A program made the position numbers and the translations under genes. Positions 47,298-55,852 of a DNA stretch of 64,000 nt are shown here, one piece after another (positions within the stretch are counted from its first letter, which is position 1; each line of letters opens with the position of its first letter). The DNA is from Cryobacterium sp. Lineage in GTDB: Bacteria; Actinomycetota; Actinomycetes; Actinomycetales; Microbacteriaceae. The notes under the pieces were generated by a model, which saw only the letters and a list, made by a program, of their open reading frames with translations, was not told the DNA's origin and searched no databases. Location of the stretch: positions 17,068 to 81,067 of the forward strand of contig NZ_JAJAYI010000069.1 in the NCBI RefSeq assembly GCF_026786305.1. The letters run 5' to 3'.

Positions 47298-48035
47298 GTG
47301 ACTGACACGACTGCAACCGAGACAACCGCATCCACGAACACCGACCCGATCAAGGTCGACATCTGGTCTGACGTGCAGTGCCCCTGGTGCTACATCGGAA
47401 AACGCAAGTTTGAGACCGGCGTGGCGATGTTTGACGGGCGCGTCGAGGTCGAGTACCACAGCTTCGAACTCTCACCCGATACCCCGGTCGAATTCGTCGA
47501 CAACGCCGTCGACTACCTGAGCCAGCGCAAGGGCATGCCCGTCGATCAGGTTCAGACGATGCTCGAGAACGTTACCGCGATCGCCGCGAGCGTCGGCCTC
47601 GACTACGACTACGACTCGGTGCATCAGACCAACACGGTCATTTCGCACGAGCTGCTGCACTATGCCAAGGCCCAGGGTCGCCAGCTCGACATGATGGAAC
47701 GCCTGCTCAAGGCCTACTTCATCGACGGCCGCCACGTCGGTCGGGTCGAGGACCTCGCCGACCTCGCCGCCGAGATCGGACTCGACCGCGCCGATGTGGT
47801 GCGGTCGCTCAACGCGCACGAGTACCTCGCCGCGGTCAAGGCCGACGTGGCGCAGGCCGGCGCTTACGGAATCCAGGGCGTTCCGTTTTTCGTGATCGAC
47901 GGCCGCTACGGCATCTCCGGCGCGCAGGATCCGACCGCGTTCGCTCAGGCTCTCGGCCAGGCCAGCGCCGACCGTTCGGCCGACCGTTCGGCCGACGGTT
48001 CGGCCGACGGTTTGGACGACGGGGCCTCGGCGTAG
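47298..48035 (+). CDS. DsbA-family oxidoreductase (FrnE/HCCA-isomerase-like)
   Basis: A 245-residue thioredoxin-fold protein with redox motif CPWC (28-31, VQCPWCYIGKRKF) and the cis-proline loop GVPFFVIDGRYG. The long helical insert and YHSFELSPDTP segment place it in the FrnE-like DsbA branch, which is cytoplasmic and often linked to oxidative stress. No signal peptide is present. The C-terminus has five 12-bp repeat units encoding SADR/SADG, a probably disordered tail. GTG start at 47298 after GACGAGA. The Cys-tailed small protein gene follows by 84 bp. Confidence 0.9.
   Translation: MTDTTATETTASTNTDPIKVDIWSDVQCPWCYIGKRKFETGVAMFDGRVEVEYHSFELSPDTPVEFVDNAVDYLSQRKGMPVDQVQTMLENVTAIAASVGLDYDYDSVHQTNTVISHELLHYAKAQGRQLDMMERLLKAYFIDGRHVGRVEDLADLAAEIGLDRADVVRSLNAHEYLAAVKADVAQAGAYGIQGVPFFVIDGRYGISGAQDPTAFAQALGQASADRSADRSADGSADGLDDGASA
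47964..48023 (+). repeat. Five 12-bp tandem units at the dsbA-family 3' end
   Basis: Units of the form TCGGCCGACCGT or TCGGCCGACGGT, the first and last diverged, encode SADR, SADR, SADG, SADG, LDDG. Confidence 0.88.
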
Positions 48036-48058
48036 CAGCGATACCCAGCGAACTCGCG

Positions 48059-48080
48059 TAGCCTGACTACACACGTAGTC
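48059..48080 (+). promoter_or_regulatory. Promoter and palindrome before the Cys-tailed small protein
   Basis: A TAGCCT -10 box (48059-48064) directly abuts a perfect 16-bp palindrome, GACTACACACGTAGTC (arms 48065-48070 and 48075-48080). The expected transcription start falls inside the palindrome, so it could be an operator or a 5' hairpin. Its CTAC/GTAG core resembles the blaI-cydA palindromes but with a four- rather than five-base spacer. Confidence 0.45.
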
Positions 48081-48119
48081 GGCCGCATCCCCTTCACCCT
48101 ATTGATCAGGAGAACACCC

Positions 48120-48251
48120 ATGAGCGACACCATTACCACCCCACCCGTCTTCACCGATGCTGGCGGCCGTCCCACCATCGAACTTCTGAGCGCTGACACG
48201 GCAACCGACGAAGCCGCGGGTTCCTGCTGCGGCGGCGGCTGCTGCAGCTAA
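48120..48251 (+). CDS. Small 43-residue protein with a Cys-rich C-terminus
   Basis: A short frame from ATG to TAA with AGGAGA eight bases upstream. The first 34 residues are Thr/Asp/Ala-rich and acidic (PVFTDAGGRPTIELLSAD is the central part). The last nine are S-C-C-G-G-G-C-C-S, four cysteines in two pairs. I recognise no family. Two cysteine pairs around three glycines could bind a metal or be redox-active. The leader-plus-Cys-core layout also resembles a modified-peptide precursor, although no modifying enzyme is adjacent. It follows a DsbA-family gene and has its own promoter. Confidence 0.7.
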   Translation: MSDTITTPPVFTDAGGRPTIELLSADTATDEAAGSCCGGGCCS

Positions 48252-48389
48252 TAACCGATCTCTATTCCACGAAAGCGCAGCTGTCGCACGGCCAGCTCGA
48301 CCGCCCCGGCAGGTGCGCTTTTGTGCGCCGCCCACGCGACCGCCCGGCCGGTTCGCGGATCCCACGCTTTCTGGGAGAATTGACGCAAC

Positions 48390-49562
48390 ATGACTGCATC
48401 CACCCCCACTGTCGACCAGCTGGCGCCGATCGGACCGCTGACGATCGGCCCGCTCACGCTCGATGTGCCCGTGGTGCTCGCGCCAATGGCCGGCATCACG
48501 AACACGGCATTCCGTCGGCTGTGCCGCGAATACGGTGCCGGACTGTTCGTGAGCGAAATGATCACCTCCCGGGCCCTCGTCGAACGCAATACCGAGACGA
48601 TGCGGCTGATCACCCACCACGAGAGCGAAACCACTCGTTCCATTCAGCTCTACGGCGTCGACCCGAAGACGGTCTCCGAAGCCGTGACCATGCTCGTCGC
48701 CGAAGACCGCGCCGACCACATCGACCTCAACTTCGGCTGCCCGGTGCCCAAGGTCACGCGCAAGGGCGGGGGAGCGGCCCTGCCTTGGAAGATCGGCCTG
48801 TTCCGTCAGATCATCGATGCCGCCGTCACCGCGGCCGGCTCGGTTCCGCTGACCGTGAAAATGCGCAAGGGGATCGACGCCGACCACCTCACCTATCTCG
48901 AAGCGGGTAAGGCCGCCGCCGGAGCTGGGGTCGCATCCATTGCTCTTCATGGTCGCACGGCCGCCGAGTTCTACTCCGGCCACGCCGACTGGTCCGCCAT
49001 CGAAAAGCTCAAGAACGCCATCAGCGACGTTCCGGTGCTCGGCAACGGCGACATCTGGTCGGCCGACGACGCCCTGCGCATGGTGCGTGAAACCGGCTGC
49101 GACGGTGTCGTTGTCGGACGCGGGTGTTTGGGCCGCCCCTGGCTGTTCGGAGACCTCGCCGCAGCGTTCCGCGGGCAGGAACTCAAAGCCGAACCCGGCC
49201 TCGGTCAGGTCATCAACGCCTTTCGCCGCCACGCCGAACTGCTCACCGAATACTTCGACAGTCAAGACCGCGCCTGCCGCGATATTCGCAAGCACGTCGC
49301 CTGGTATTTCAAGGGCTACCCGGTGGGCGGCGACCTGCGAGCGAGCCTCGCCATGGTGCAATCACTCGCGCAGCTCGACGACCTGCTCGGCACCCTCGAC
49401 GCCTCATTGCCCTACCCGGGTGCTGACGTCGAAGGGCCACGCGGTCGTGCAGGAACACCGAAGAAACCGTCGTTGCCCGAGCACTGGCTCGAGTCGCAGG
49501 ATCTCGTCGGCGCGCAACGATTGAACTTGACCGAGGGCGAAGGGGACACCAGCGGTGGCTAA
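48390..49562 (+). CDS. dusB: tRNA-dihydrouridine synthase DusB-like
   Basis: A 390-residue flavoenzyme: FMN barrel start VVLAPMAGITNTAFRRLC, catalytic cysteine Cys117 in LNFGCPVPKVTRKGGG, LTVKMRKG, HGRTAAEFYSGHADW and GNGDIWSADDALRM. It reduces uridines in tRNA. The DusB type is inferred from the RKGGGAAL motif and length. ATG at 48390 with GGGAGAA upstream. The C-terminal helical domain is followed by a basic tail. dgt overlaps its end by eight bases. Confidence 0.94.
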   Translation: MTASTPTVDQLAPIGPLTIGPLTLDVPVVLAPMAGITNTAFRRLCREYGAGLFVSEMITSRALVERNTETMRLITHHESETTRSIQLYGVDPKTVSEAVTMLVAEDRADHIDLNFGCPVPKVTRKGGGAALPWKIGLFRQIIDAAVTAAGSVPLTVKMRKGIDADHLTYLEAGKAAAGAGVASIALHGRTAAEFYSGHADWSAIEKLKNAISDVPVLGNGDIWSADDALRMVRETGCDGVVVGRGCLGRPWLFGDLAAAFRGQELKAEPGLGQVINAFRRHAELLTEYFDSQDRACRDIRKHVAWYFKGYPVGGDLRASLAMVQSLAQLDDLLGTLDASLPYPGADVEGPRGRAGTPKKPSLPEHWLESQDLVGAQRLNLTEGEGDTSGG

Positions 49563-50805
49563 CCAGACCGGATACAGCGAGATCGACGAGGCCCGCTGGT
49601 TTCCTGAAGAGCATTATTCGCGGCGCAGTGATTTCGCCCGGGACCGTGCGCGTCTGTTGCACTCGAGCGCACTGCGCCGTCTCGCAGCGAAAACGCAGGT
49701 GCTCAGCCCCACGGCGGGGCTCGATTTTGCCCGCAACCGTCTGACCCACTCGCTCGAGGTCGCTCAGGTCGGGCGGGAGATCGCATCGCGCCTCAACGTT
49801 GACCCCGACATCGTTGACACCGCCTGCCTCGCGCACGACATCGGGCATCCGCCGTTCGGCCACAACGGCGAAAAGGCGCTCAGCCTCTGGTCCGACGACA
49901 TCGGCGGTTTCGAGGGCAACGCCCAGACCCTGCGTCTGCTCACCCGGCTGGAGCCCAAGGTGTTCGGACCCGACGGTCACAGCTACGGTCTCAACCTCAC
50001 CCGTGCGAGCCTCGACGCGAGCTGTAAGTATCCCTGGCCCGAAGGCTCCTCGGTCTATGACCCGAGTGGGCGCGCCAAGTTCGGTTTCTACCACGACGAC
50101 ATGGCCGCCTTCGAGTGGCTTCGAAAGGGTGCGCCCGACCGCCAGCTCTGCGTCGAAGCCCAGGTGATGGACCTCTCCGACGACATCGCCTACAGCGTGC
50201 ATGACTTCGAAGACGCCATCGTCAACGGCTACGTCGACGTGGCGGCCCTGAGCAGCCGCAGCAACCACGACGAACTCCTGGCGACCATGTCGGAATGGGT
50301 TGGCGATGTAACCAGTGCCGAGGACCTCGCGACCGCGTTCAACCGGCTCGACTCCCTCGATGTCTGGATGGAGTCCTGGACCGCCGGACGCCGCGACCAG
50401 GGTCACCTGAAGAACCTGACGAGCCAGCTCATCGGCCGTTTCAGCGGTGCCGCGGTGCACGCCACCAAGGAGGCGCATCCCGGCGCCAGCATGCTGCGCT
50501 TCGGCGCCAACGTGATCGTGCCTCGTGAGATCCAGGCCGAAATCTCGGTACTCAAGGGCATCGTCGCCGCCTTCGTCATGACCCGCAACACCCGCAAACC
50601 CATCTACGTGCAGCAACGGCAGGTGCTCACCCTGCTGGCCGAGACGCTGCACCAGTCCGGCGACGAGCATCTCGACCCCGGTTTTCGCGAAGACTGGCGT
50701 GCTGCCTCCGACGATGCCGCCCGCAAGCGCGTCATCGTCGACCAGATCGCGAGCCTGACTGACCAGTCCGCTCTGGCTTGGTACGAGCGCCTCGTTCAGG
50801 GCTAG
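49555..50805 (+). CDS. dgt: Deoxyguanosinetriphosphate triphosphohydrolase-like protein
   Basis: A 416-residue HD-domain enzyme with NRLTHSLEVAQVGREIA (His65), CLAHDIGHPPFGHNGE (His94-Asp95) and a later DDIAYSVHDFEDAI. These enzymes cut dNTPs to nucleoside and triphosphate. GTG start at 49555 overlapping dusB. The dusB-dgt-dnaG order is conserved in actinobacteria. The 133-bp gap before dnaG holds three TGGGCCC copies (50848, 50866, 50885) and the dnaG promoter. Confidence 0.93.
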   Translation: MANQTGYSEIDEARWFPEEHYSRRSDFARDRARLLHSSALRRLAAKTQVLSPTAGLDFARNRLTHSLEVAQVGREIASRLNVDPDIVDTACLAHDIGHPPFGHNGEKALSLWSDDIGGFEGNAQTLRLLTRLEPKVFGPDGHSYGLNLTRASLDASCKYPWPEGSSVYDPSGRAKFGFYHDDMAAFEWLRKGAPDRQLCVEAQVMDLSDDIAYSVHDFEDAIVNGYVDVAALSSRSNHDELLATMSEWVGDVTSAEDLATAFNRLDSLDVWMESWTAGRRDQGHLKNLTSQLIGRFSGAAVHATKEAHPGASMLRFGANVIVPREIQAEISVLKGIVAAFVMTRNTRKPIYVQQRQVLTLLAETLHQSGDEHLDPGFREDWRAASDDAARKRVIVDQIASLTDQSALAWYERLVQG

Positions 50806-50926
50806 CCACCTACTTCCCCTCCACGTTCCGTGCCCGTGCCCGGAGCGTGGGCCCAGATTAGAGCATGGGCCCGCGCTTCGATGATGGGCCCGGCGAGCTC
50901 GCGCCGAGCCCGGCGCATCGAGACGA

Positions 50927-50932
50927 TAGAAT
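50927..50932 (+). promoter_or_regulatory. -10 box of dnaG (leaderless)
   Basis: TAGAAT, six bases before the ATG at 50939. Confidence 0.55.
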
Positions 50933-50938
50933 TTACCC

Positions 50939-52804
50939 ATGGCTGGACTGATTCGACAAAGTGACATCGAAGAGGTCAAGGCCCGTTCCAATATCGCCGA
51001 CATCATTGGCGATTACGTCACGCTGAAGTCAGCCGGCGTCGGATCGATGAAGGGCCTGTGCCCCTTCCACGACGAACGCAGCCCCAGCTTTCACGTGCGT
51101 CCGCAGGTCGGGTTCTACCACTGCTTCGGCTGTGGAGAGAGCGGCGACGTGTACTCGTTTCTGCAAAAGATGGACCACGTCAGCTTCAGCGAGGCCGTCG
51201 AACGCCTGGCCGGCCGGGTCGGCCTCGACCTGCACTACGAAGACGGCTCCGGAGCGGCCCCCGATCATGGCAATCGCGCACGCCTGCTCGCGGCCAACCA
51301 GACGGCATCCGATTTCTTCATCGACCAGCTCGGTAGCGCCGGCGCCGAGATCGGCCGGGCCTTCCTCGGTCAGCGCGGATTCGATGCCGCGTCAGCCACC
51401 CGATTCGGTGTCGGGTTCGCACCGAAAAGTTGGGACGAGCTGACCAACCACCTGCGTGGGCGAGGTTTCACCACCGAGGAACTGACCCTCTCCGGTTTGG
51501 TCTCGAGCGGTGACCGTGGCATCTACGATCGCTTTCGCGGCCGTTTGGTCTGGCCGATTCGCGACATCACCGGGCAGACCATCGGTTTCGGGGCCCGCAA
51601 ACTGCTCGACGACGACAAGGGCCCCAAATACCTCAACACCCCGGAGTCGCCGGTCTACCACAAGGCGCAGGTGCTGTATGGCCTCGACCTCGCCAAACGC
51701 GACATCTCGCGCAGCCACCAGGTCGTGGTGGTCGAGGGCTACACCGATGTGATGGCGTGCCACCTGGCCGGCATCACCACGGCCGTCGCCACCTGCGGTA
51801 CCTCGTTCGGTGTCGATCACATCAAGGTGCTGCGGCGCGTGCTGGGTGACGACTCCGGCGTTGGCGAAGTCGTCTTCACCTTCGACCCCGATGCCGCAGG
51901 CCAGAAGGCCGCCATGCGCGCTTTCAGCGAAGAGCAGCGTTTCTCCGCGCAGACTTACGTTGCGGTTGGCCCGGAAGGGCTCGACCCCTGCGACCTGCGC
52001 CTGCAACGCGGCGACGACGCCGTACGGCGGCTGGTCGACTCGAAGAAGCCGATGTTCGAATTCATGATTCGCCAGATTCTCTCCCAGTACAACCTCGACA
52101 CCGTCGAGGGCCGCACGGCCGCTCTGCGTGCCGCCGCCCCCGTCGTCGGCGATATTCGCGACCCCGTGCTGCGCCCCGGGTACACCCGCGAGCTCGCCCG
52201 CATGCTCGGCGTTGACATGGGCGAGGTCGGCAAAGCGGTGTTTAACGCCCAGTCCGGTGCGCGCTCCTCAGCGAACGGCGGACCGAACGCGCCCCGCCAT
52301 GCCGGCGCGGTCGAAGCCCCGGTCGAACGCCCATTCTCGCTGGTCGAGTTGCCCACCGACCCGGTCACCCGGCTCGAGCGTGACGGCCTCATGGCCATGC
52401 TGCAGCGACCTGCACTCATCGGGCGGGACATTCTTGACAGCGCGGTGCAGACATCCTTTACAAACACCTCGCTCGCGGTCGTGCGCGACGCAATCGCGGC
52501 GAGTCTTGCGCACTTCGAAGCGCCCGACTGGCTCGAGCGGGTTGTCGCCGAGGTGCCGAACACTTTCAAGAACCTCGTACAGGAACTCGCTATGGCGAAC
52601 CTGCCGGAGCGCACCGAGAAAGACGTCGCCCGCTACGTGCGCGACATCACGATCGTGCTCATTGACAAAGACCTGCTCCGGCTGAAAGCCGAGTTGCTCG
52701 GTCGCCTCCAGCGCGCGGATGCCAGCGACACCGAAATGTACCGCACCCTGCAGCGCGAGCTCGTGCGGATCGAGGCCGAGCGCCGCGCCCTCCGTGACGA
52801 ATGA
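50939..52804 (+). CDS. dnaG: DNA primase
   Basis: A 621-residue primase with the N-terminal zinc finger (Cys41, His44, Cys62, Cys65: CPFHDERSPSF and YHCFGCGESGD), the RNA polymerase core with TOPRIM motifs (VVVEGYTDVMACHLAG at about 263-278 and FDPDAAGQKA), and a C-terminal helicase-binding domain (about 470-621). It primes Okazaki fragments together with DnaB. Its own leaderless promoter separates it from dgt. Confidence 0.96.
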   Translation: MAGLIRQSDIEEVKARSNIADIIGDYVTLKSAGVGSMKGLCPFHDERSPSFHVRPQVGFYHCFGCGESGDVYSFLQKMDHVSFSEAVERLAGRVGLDLHYEDGSGAAPDHGNRARLLAANQTASDFFIDQLGSAGAEIGRAFLGQRGFDAASATRFGVGFAPKSWDELTNHLRGRGFTTEELTLSGLVSSGDRGIYDRFRGRLVWPIRDITGQTIGFGARKLLDDDKGPKYLNTPESPVYHKAQVLYGLDLAKRDISRSHQVVVVEGYTDVMACHLAGITTAVATCGTSFGVDHIKVLRRVLGDDSGVGEVVFTFDPDAAGQKAAMRAFSEEQRFSAQTYVAVGPEGLDPCDLRLQRGDDAVRRLVDSKKPMFEFMIRQILSQYNLDTVEGRTAALRAAAPVVGDIRDPVLRPGYTRELARMLGVDMGEVGKAVFNAQSGARSSANGGPNAPRHAGAVEAPVERPFSLVELPTDPVTRLERDGLMAMLQRPALIGRDILDSAVQTSFTNTSLAVVRDAIAASLAHFEAPDWLERVVAEVPNTFKNLVQELAMANLPERTEKDVARYVRDITIVLIDKDLLRLKAELLGRLQRADASDTEMYRTLQRELVRIEAERRALRDE

Positions 52805-53027
52805 GGCCGTCACCGGCTTTTTCGCGGTCGTGCGCGACACCGATGTTTGAGCGGGTCACCCAAACTGCAACACATGAGCCCGAGTTTGTTGCAGATATGT
52901 AAAGAAGCTGCGGCTGATCGTGGCTGTCTGCGAATTCTGTGCTAATTCTTTCCTTACAGCAATGAACAGCTGCGCCCCTTTCGGGTTCTCCTGGTCATGA
53001 GACTTCTACAGGAAGAGGACGACGGAT

Positions 53028-54656
53028 ATGACATCCGCATTCACCAACGGCAAGCGCGCTCTCGCTGCCACAGCCGGACTGGCCGCTGCGGCGCTCGTTC
53101 TGGCCGGCTGCTCCGCGGGCGGTTCCACTACGACCTCCAGCAGTACGATCACGGTCGGTACCACCGACAAGATCACCGTGCTTGACCCGGCCGGGTCCTA
53201 CGACGCAGGTTCCTTCGCCGTGCAGACCCAGGTCTTCCCATTTCTGATGAACAGTCCGTACGGCACGTCAGACGTCGAGCCCGACATCGCAACCAAGGCG
53301 GAATTCACCTCGCCGACCGAGTACACGGTCACCCTCAAGCCTGACCTCAAGTGGGCCAACGGAAAAGCACTGACCTCGTCTGACGTCAAGTTCAGCTTTG
53401 ACCGGCAGGTCGCAATCAACGACGCCAGCGGCCCGGCCGTGCTGCTCTACAACCTCGACAGCGTCGCAGCCCCGGATGACACGACAGTGGTTTTCACGCT
53501 GAAGGCAGCGAACGACCAGGTCTTTCCTCAGATTCTCTCCAGCCCTGCCGCGGCCATCGTCGACGAGGACACGTTCTCGGCCGATGCCATCACGCCGGAC
53601 GAAGACATCGTCAAGGCACAGGCATTTGCTGGGCAGTACGAGCTCACCACCTACAACTTCAACAGTCTCCTCGCCTACAAGGCGTACGCGGGCTACCAGG
53701 GCTTGCTCGGTCCGGCGAAGACCGAGAACATCAACGTGAAGTACTACACCGATGCCTCAAACCTGAAGCTCGACATTCAGGAAGGCCAAATCGACGTCGC
53801 ATGGCGCAGCCTGTCGGCGACCGACATCGATGACCTGCGCGGCAACGATAAGGTCAAGGTTGTTGACGGCCCCGGTGGCGAAATTCGCTACCTCACCTTC
53901 AACTTCAACACCCAGCCGTTCGGTGCCACCACCGCCGAGGCAGACCCGGCCAAGGCCCTCGCCGTGCGGGCCGCTGTTGCTGATGTCGTTGATCGTGCCG
54001 AACTGGCCGATCAGGTTTATAAGGGCAGCTACTCGACGCTGTTCTCCTACGTTCCTGACGGTCTGACCGGTGCCAATGAGTCGCTCAAGGGCCTCTACGG
54101 CGATGGCAAAGGCGGCCCGGATGTGGACAAGGCGAAGGCCGCCCTGGACGCTGCCGGCATCACAACGCCGGTCGTTCTGAACCTGCAGTACAACACCGAT
54201 CACTACGGACCCGGTTCGAGCGATGAGTACGCCCTGATCAAGAACCAGCTTGAGTCCTCCGACCTGTTCTCGGTCAACCTGCAGTCCACCGAGTACGTGC
54301 AGTACTCCAAGGATCGGGTTCTTGACCTGTACCCGATCTTTCAGCTTGGCTGGTTTCCGGACTACTCCGACGCCGACAATTACCTGAACCCGTTCTTCGG
54401 CAAGGACAGCTTTCTGAAGATTCACTACGAGAACCAGGAAGTCATCGACCTGGTCACCGAGCAGGCCGTCACCGGCGACGCTGCGGCGCGTACCGCGATG
54501 ATCGAAGAGATCCAGAACAAGGTTGCGGCCGATCTGCCCACGATTCCGCTCCTGCAGGGTTCGCAGATCGCTATCACCGGAACGGGCGTCACGGGTACCA
54601 AAGACACTCTCGACGCGTCCTTCAAGTTCCGCTACGGCGCCCTTTCCAAGGGTTGA
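53028..54656 (+). CDS. Family 5 substrate-binding lipoprotein of a peptide/nickel-type ABC importer
   Basis: A 542-residue binding protein with a lipoprotein signal (lipobox LAGC, Cys28), a Ser/Thr-rich linker and the family 5 body (EPDIATKAEFTSPTEYTVTL, then WANGKALTSSDVKFSFDR in part). It captures substrate outside the membrane for the permeases encoded next. Whether the substrate is an oligopeptide, nickel or another solute is not readable. The 223-bp upstream gap holds its promoter. A strong terminator stands between it and the permeases, giving the binding protein the highest expression in the operon. Confidence 0.92.
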   Translation: MTSAFTNGKRALAATAGLAAAALVLAGCSAGGSTTTSSSTITVGTTDKITVLDPAGSYDAGSFAVQTQVFPFLMNSPYGTSDVEPDIATKAEFTSPTEYTVTLKPDLKWANGKALTSSDVKFSFDRQVAINDASGPAVLLYNLDSVAAPDDTTVVFTLKAANDQVFPQILSSPAAAIVDEDTFSADAITPDEDIVKAQAFAGQYELTTYNFNSLLAYKAYAGYQGLLGPAKTENINVKYYTDASNLKLDIQEGQIDVAWRSLSATDIDDLRGNDKVKVVDGPGGEIRYLTFNFNTQPFGATTAEADPAKALAVRAAVADVVDRAELADQVYKGSYSTLFSYVPDGLTGANESLKGLYGDGKGGPDVDKAKAALDAAGITTPVVLNLQYNTDHYGPGSSDEYALIKNQLESSDLFSVNLQSTEYVQYSKDRVLDLYPIFQLGWFPDYSDADNYLNPFFGKDSFLKIHYENQEVIDLVTEQAVTGDAAARTAMIEEIQNKVAADLPTIPLLQGSQIAITGTGVTGTKDTLDASFKFRYGALSKG

Positions 54657-54693
54657 GCAGTTGAGCGACTAGAATTTTCTCTAGTTTGAACTC

Positions 54694-54741
54694 CGGGGGC
54701 GTCCAGCTAAGCACCAGGCTGGATGCCCCCGATTCTTTTTT
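54694..54741 (+). terminator. Intrinsic terminator inside the importer operon
   Basis: A perfect pairing of CGGGGGC plus TCCAGC with GCTGGA plus GCCCCCG, interrupted by one G-T position, around a ten-base loop, then ATTC and six Ts. It lies 38 bp after the binding-protein stop and 18 bp before the permease start. Confidence 0.88.
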
Positions 54742-54758
54742 GCAATCGTGAGGTAGTT

Positions 54759-55850
54759 ATGACCGCTGTGGCCGTGAAGCCATCCGCCCCCGTCGGCGGA
54801 CGTGTTTCGAAGAAGAAGACCAGCCCGGGTGGCGGAATCGGTCGGTATCTGCTCGTCCGGTTCCTGCTCATCTTTCCCACGATCTTCATCCTGGTGTCGA
54901 TGGTGTTCTGGTTGATGCGCACCACGGGGGACCCCATCACGGCCGCTCTTGGCGCGAAGTTACCTCCCGACCAGCTTGCGGAACGCATTCAAGCGGCCGG
55001 GTACGACCGGCCGATTATCGTGCAGTACTTCGAGTACCTCGGTCAGGTTTTCACCGGTAACTTCGGTACGACAATCAGTACCAACCGGCCGGTGTCCGAA
55101 GTGCTCCTGACCTACGGGTCCGCGACCGCCGAGCTCGTGTTCTACGCGCTCATCGTCGCTTTCGTGATCGGTATTCCCCTCGGCATGGTCGCCGCGTACT
55201 GGCGCGACAAGGCGCCCGATGCCGCACTCCGCGTCTTCGCCATTCTCTGCTACGCGACCCCGGTCTTCTTTGCCGGCCTGCTGCTGAAACTGGTTTTCGC
55301 CGTGTGGCTCAAGGTTCTCCCCGTTGCCGGTCGATCCACGATCGGGTCTGAGCTGCAACTGCAGTCGTTGCCTAGTCCAACGGGCATCTACACGATCGAT
55401 GCTCTCCAGACGGGAGACCCTGCCGTGCTTGGCGACGTTCTCATGCACGCTGTGCTGCCCGCCCTTGCCCTCGGCCTGCTCACCGCCGGCGTGTTCCTTC
55501 GGCTGGTGCGAACGAATGTCATCGGTACGTTGGGCACCGATTACGTGAATGCTGCCCGCTCGCGTGGTGTCAACGAGTTTCGTCTGGTCAGCAAGCACGC
55601 CTACCGACCCGCCCTCATTCCCATCATCACCGTCATTGGGCTGCAGATTGCCCTCCTGCTCGGTGGTGCTGTGTTGACCGAAACCACATTTGAGTGGCAG
55701 GGCCTCGGGTTTATGCTCATCGAATTCATCAAGGCCCGCGACTTCGTGGCCGTGCAGGGAATCGTGGCGCTTCTCGCCGTGATTGTTGCCTTGTCCAACT
55801 TCATCGTGGACATCATTGCCGCGCTCATCGACCCGAGAGTGAGGTACTAG
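54759..55850 (+). CDS. Peptide/nickel-type ABC importer permease (DppB/OppB type)
   Basis: A 363-residue permease with a basic N-terminal extension, six membrane segments, the N-terminal PTIFILVSMVFWLMR region and the coupling loop DYVNAARSRGVNEFRLVSKHAYRPALIPI. It is the first of the two permeases of the importer. The ATG at 54759 with GTGAGG upstream is used; an earlier in-frame ATG at 54723 lies inside the terminator stem and is rejected. Length is usual for the family once the 35-residue extension is discounted. Confidence 0.92.
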   Translation: MTAVAVKPSAPVGGRVSKKKTSPGGGIGRYLLVRFLLIFPTIFILVSMVFWLMRTTGDPITAALGAKLPPDQLAERIQAAGYDRPIIVQYFEYLGQVFTGNFGTTISTNRPVSEVLLTYGSATAELVFYALIVAFVIGIPLGMVAAYWRDKAPDAALRVFAILCYATPVFFAGLLLKLVFAVWLKVLPVAGRSTIGSELQLQSLPSPTGIYTIDALQTGDPAVLGDVLMHAVLPALALGLLTAGVFLRLVRTNVIGTLGTDYVNAARSRGVNEFRLVSKHAYRPALIPIITVIGLQIALLLGGAVLTETTFEWQGLGFMLIEFIKARDFVAVQGIVALLAVIVALSNFIVDIIAALIDPRVRY

Positions 55851-55852
55851 CC

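Noticed and set aside
50848-50891. Three TGGGCCC copies before dnaG as a regulatory array
   Set aside because: The units are short palindromic GC words expected at this base composition, with uneven spacing of 18 and 19.
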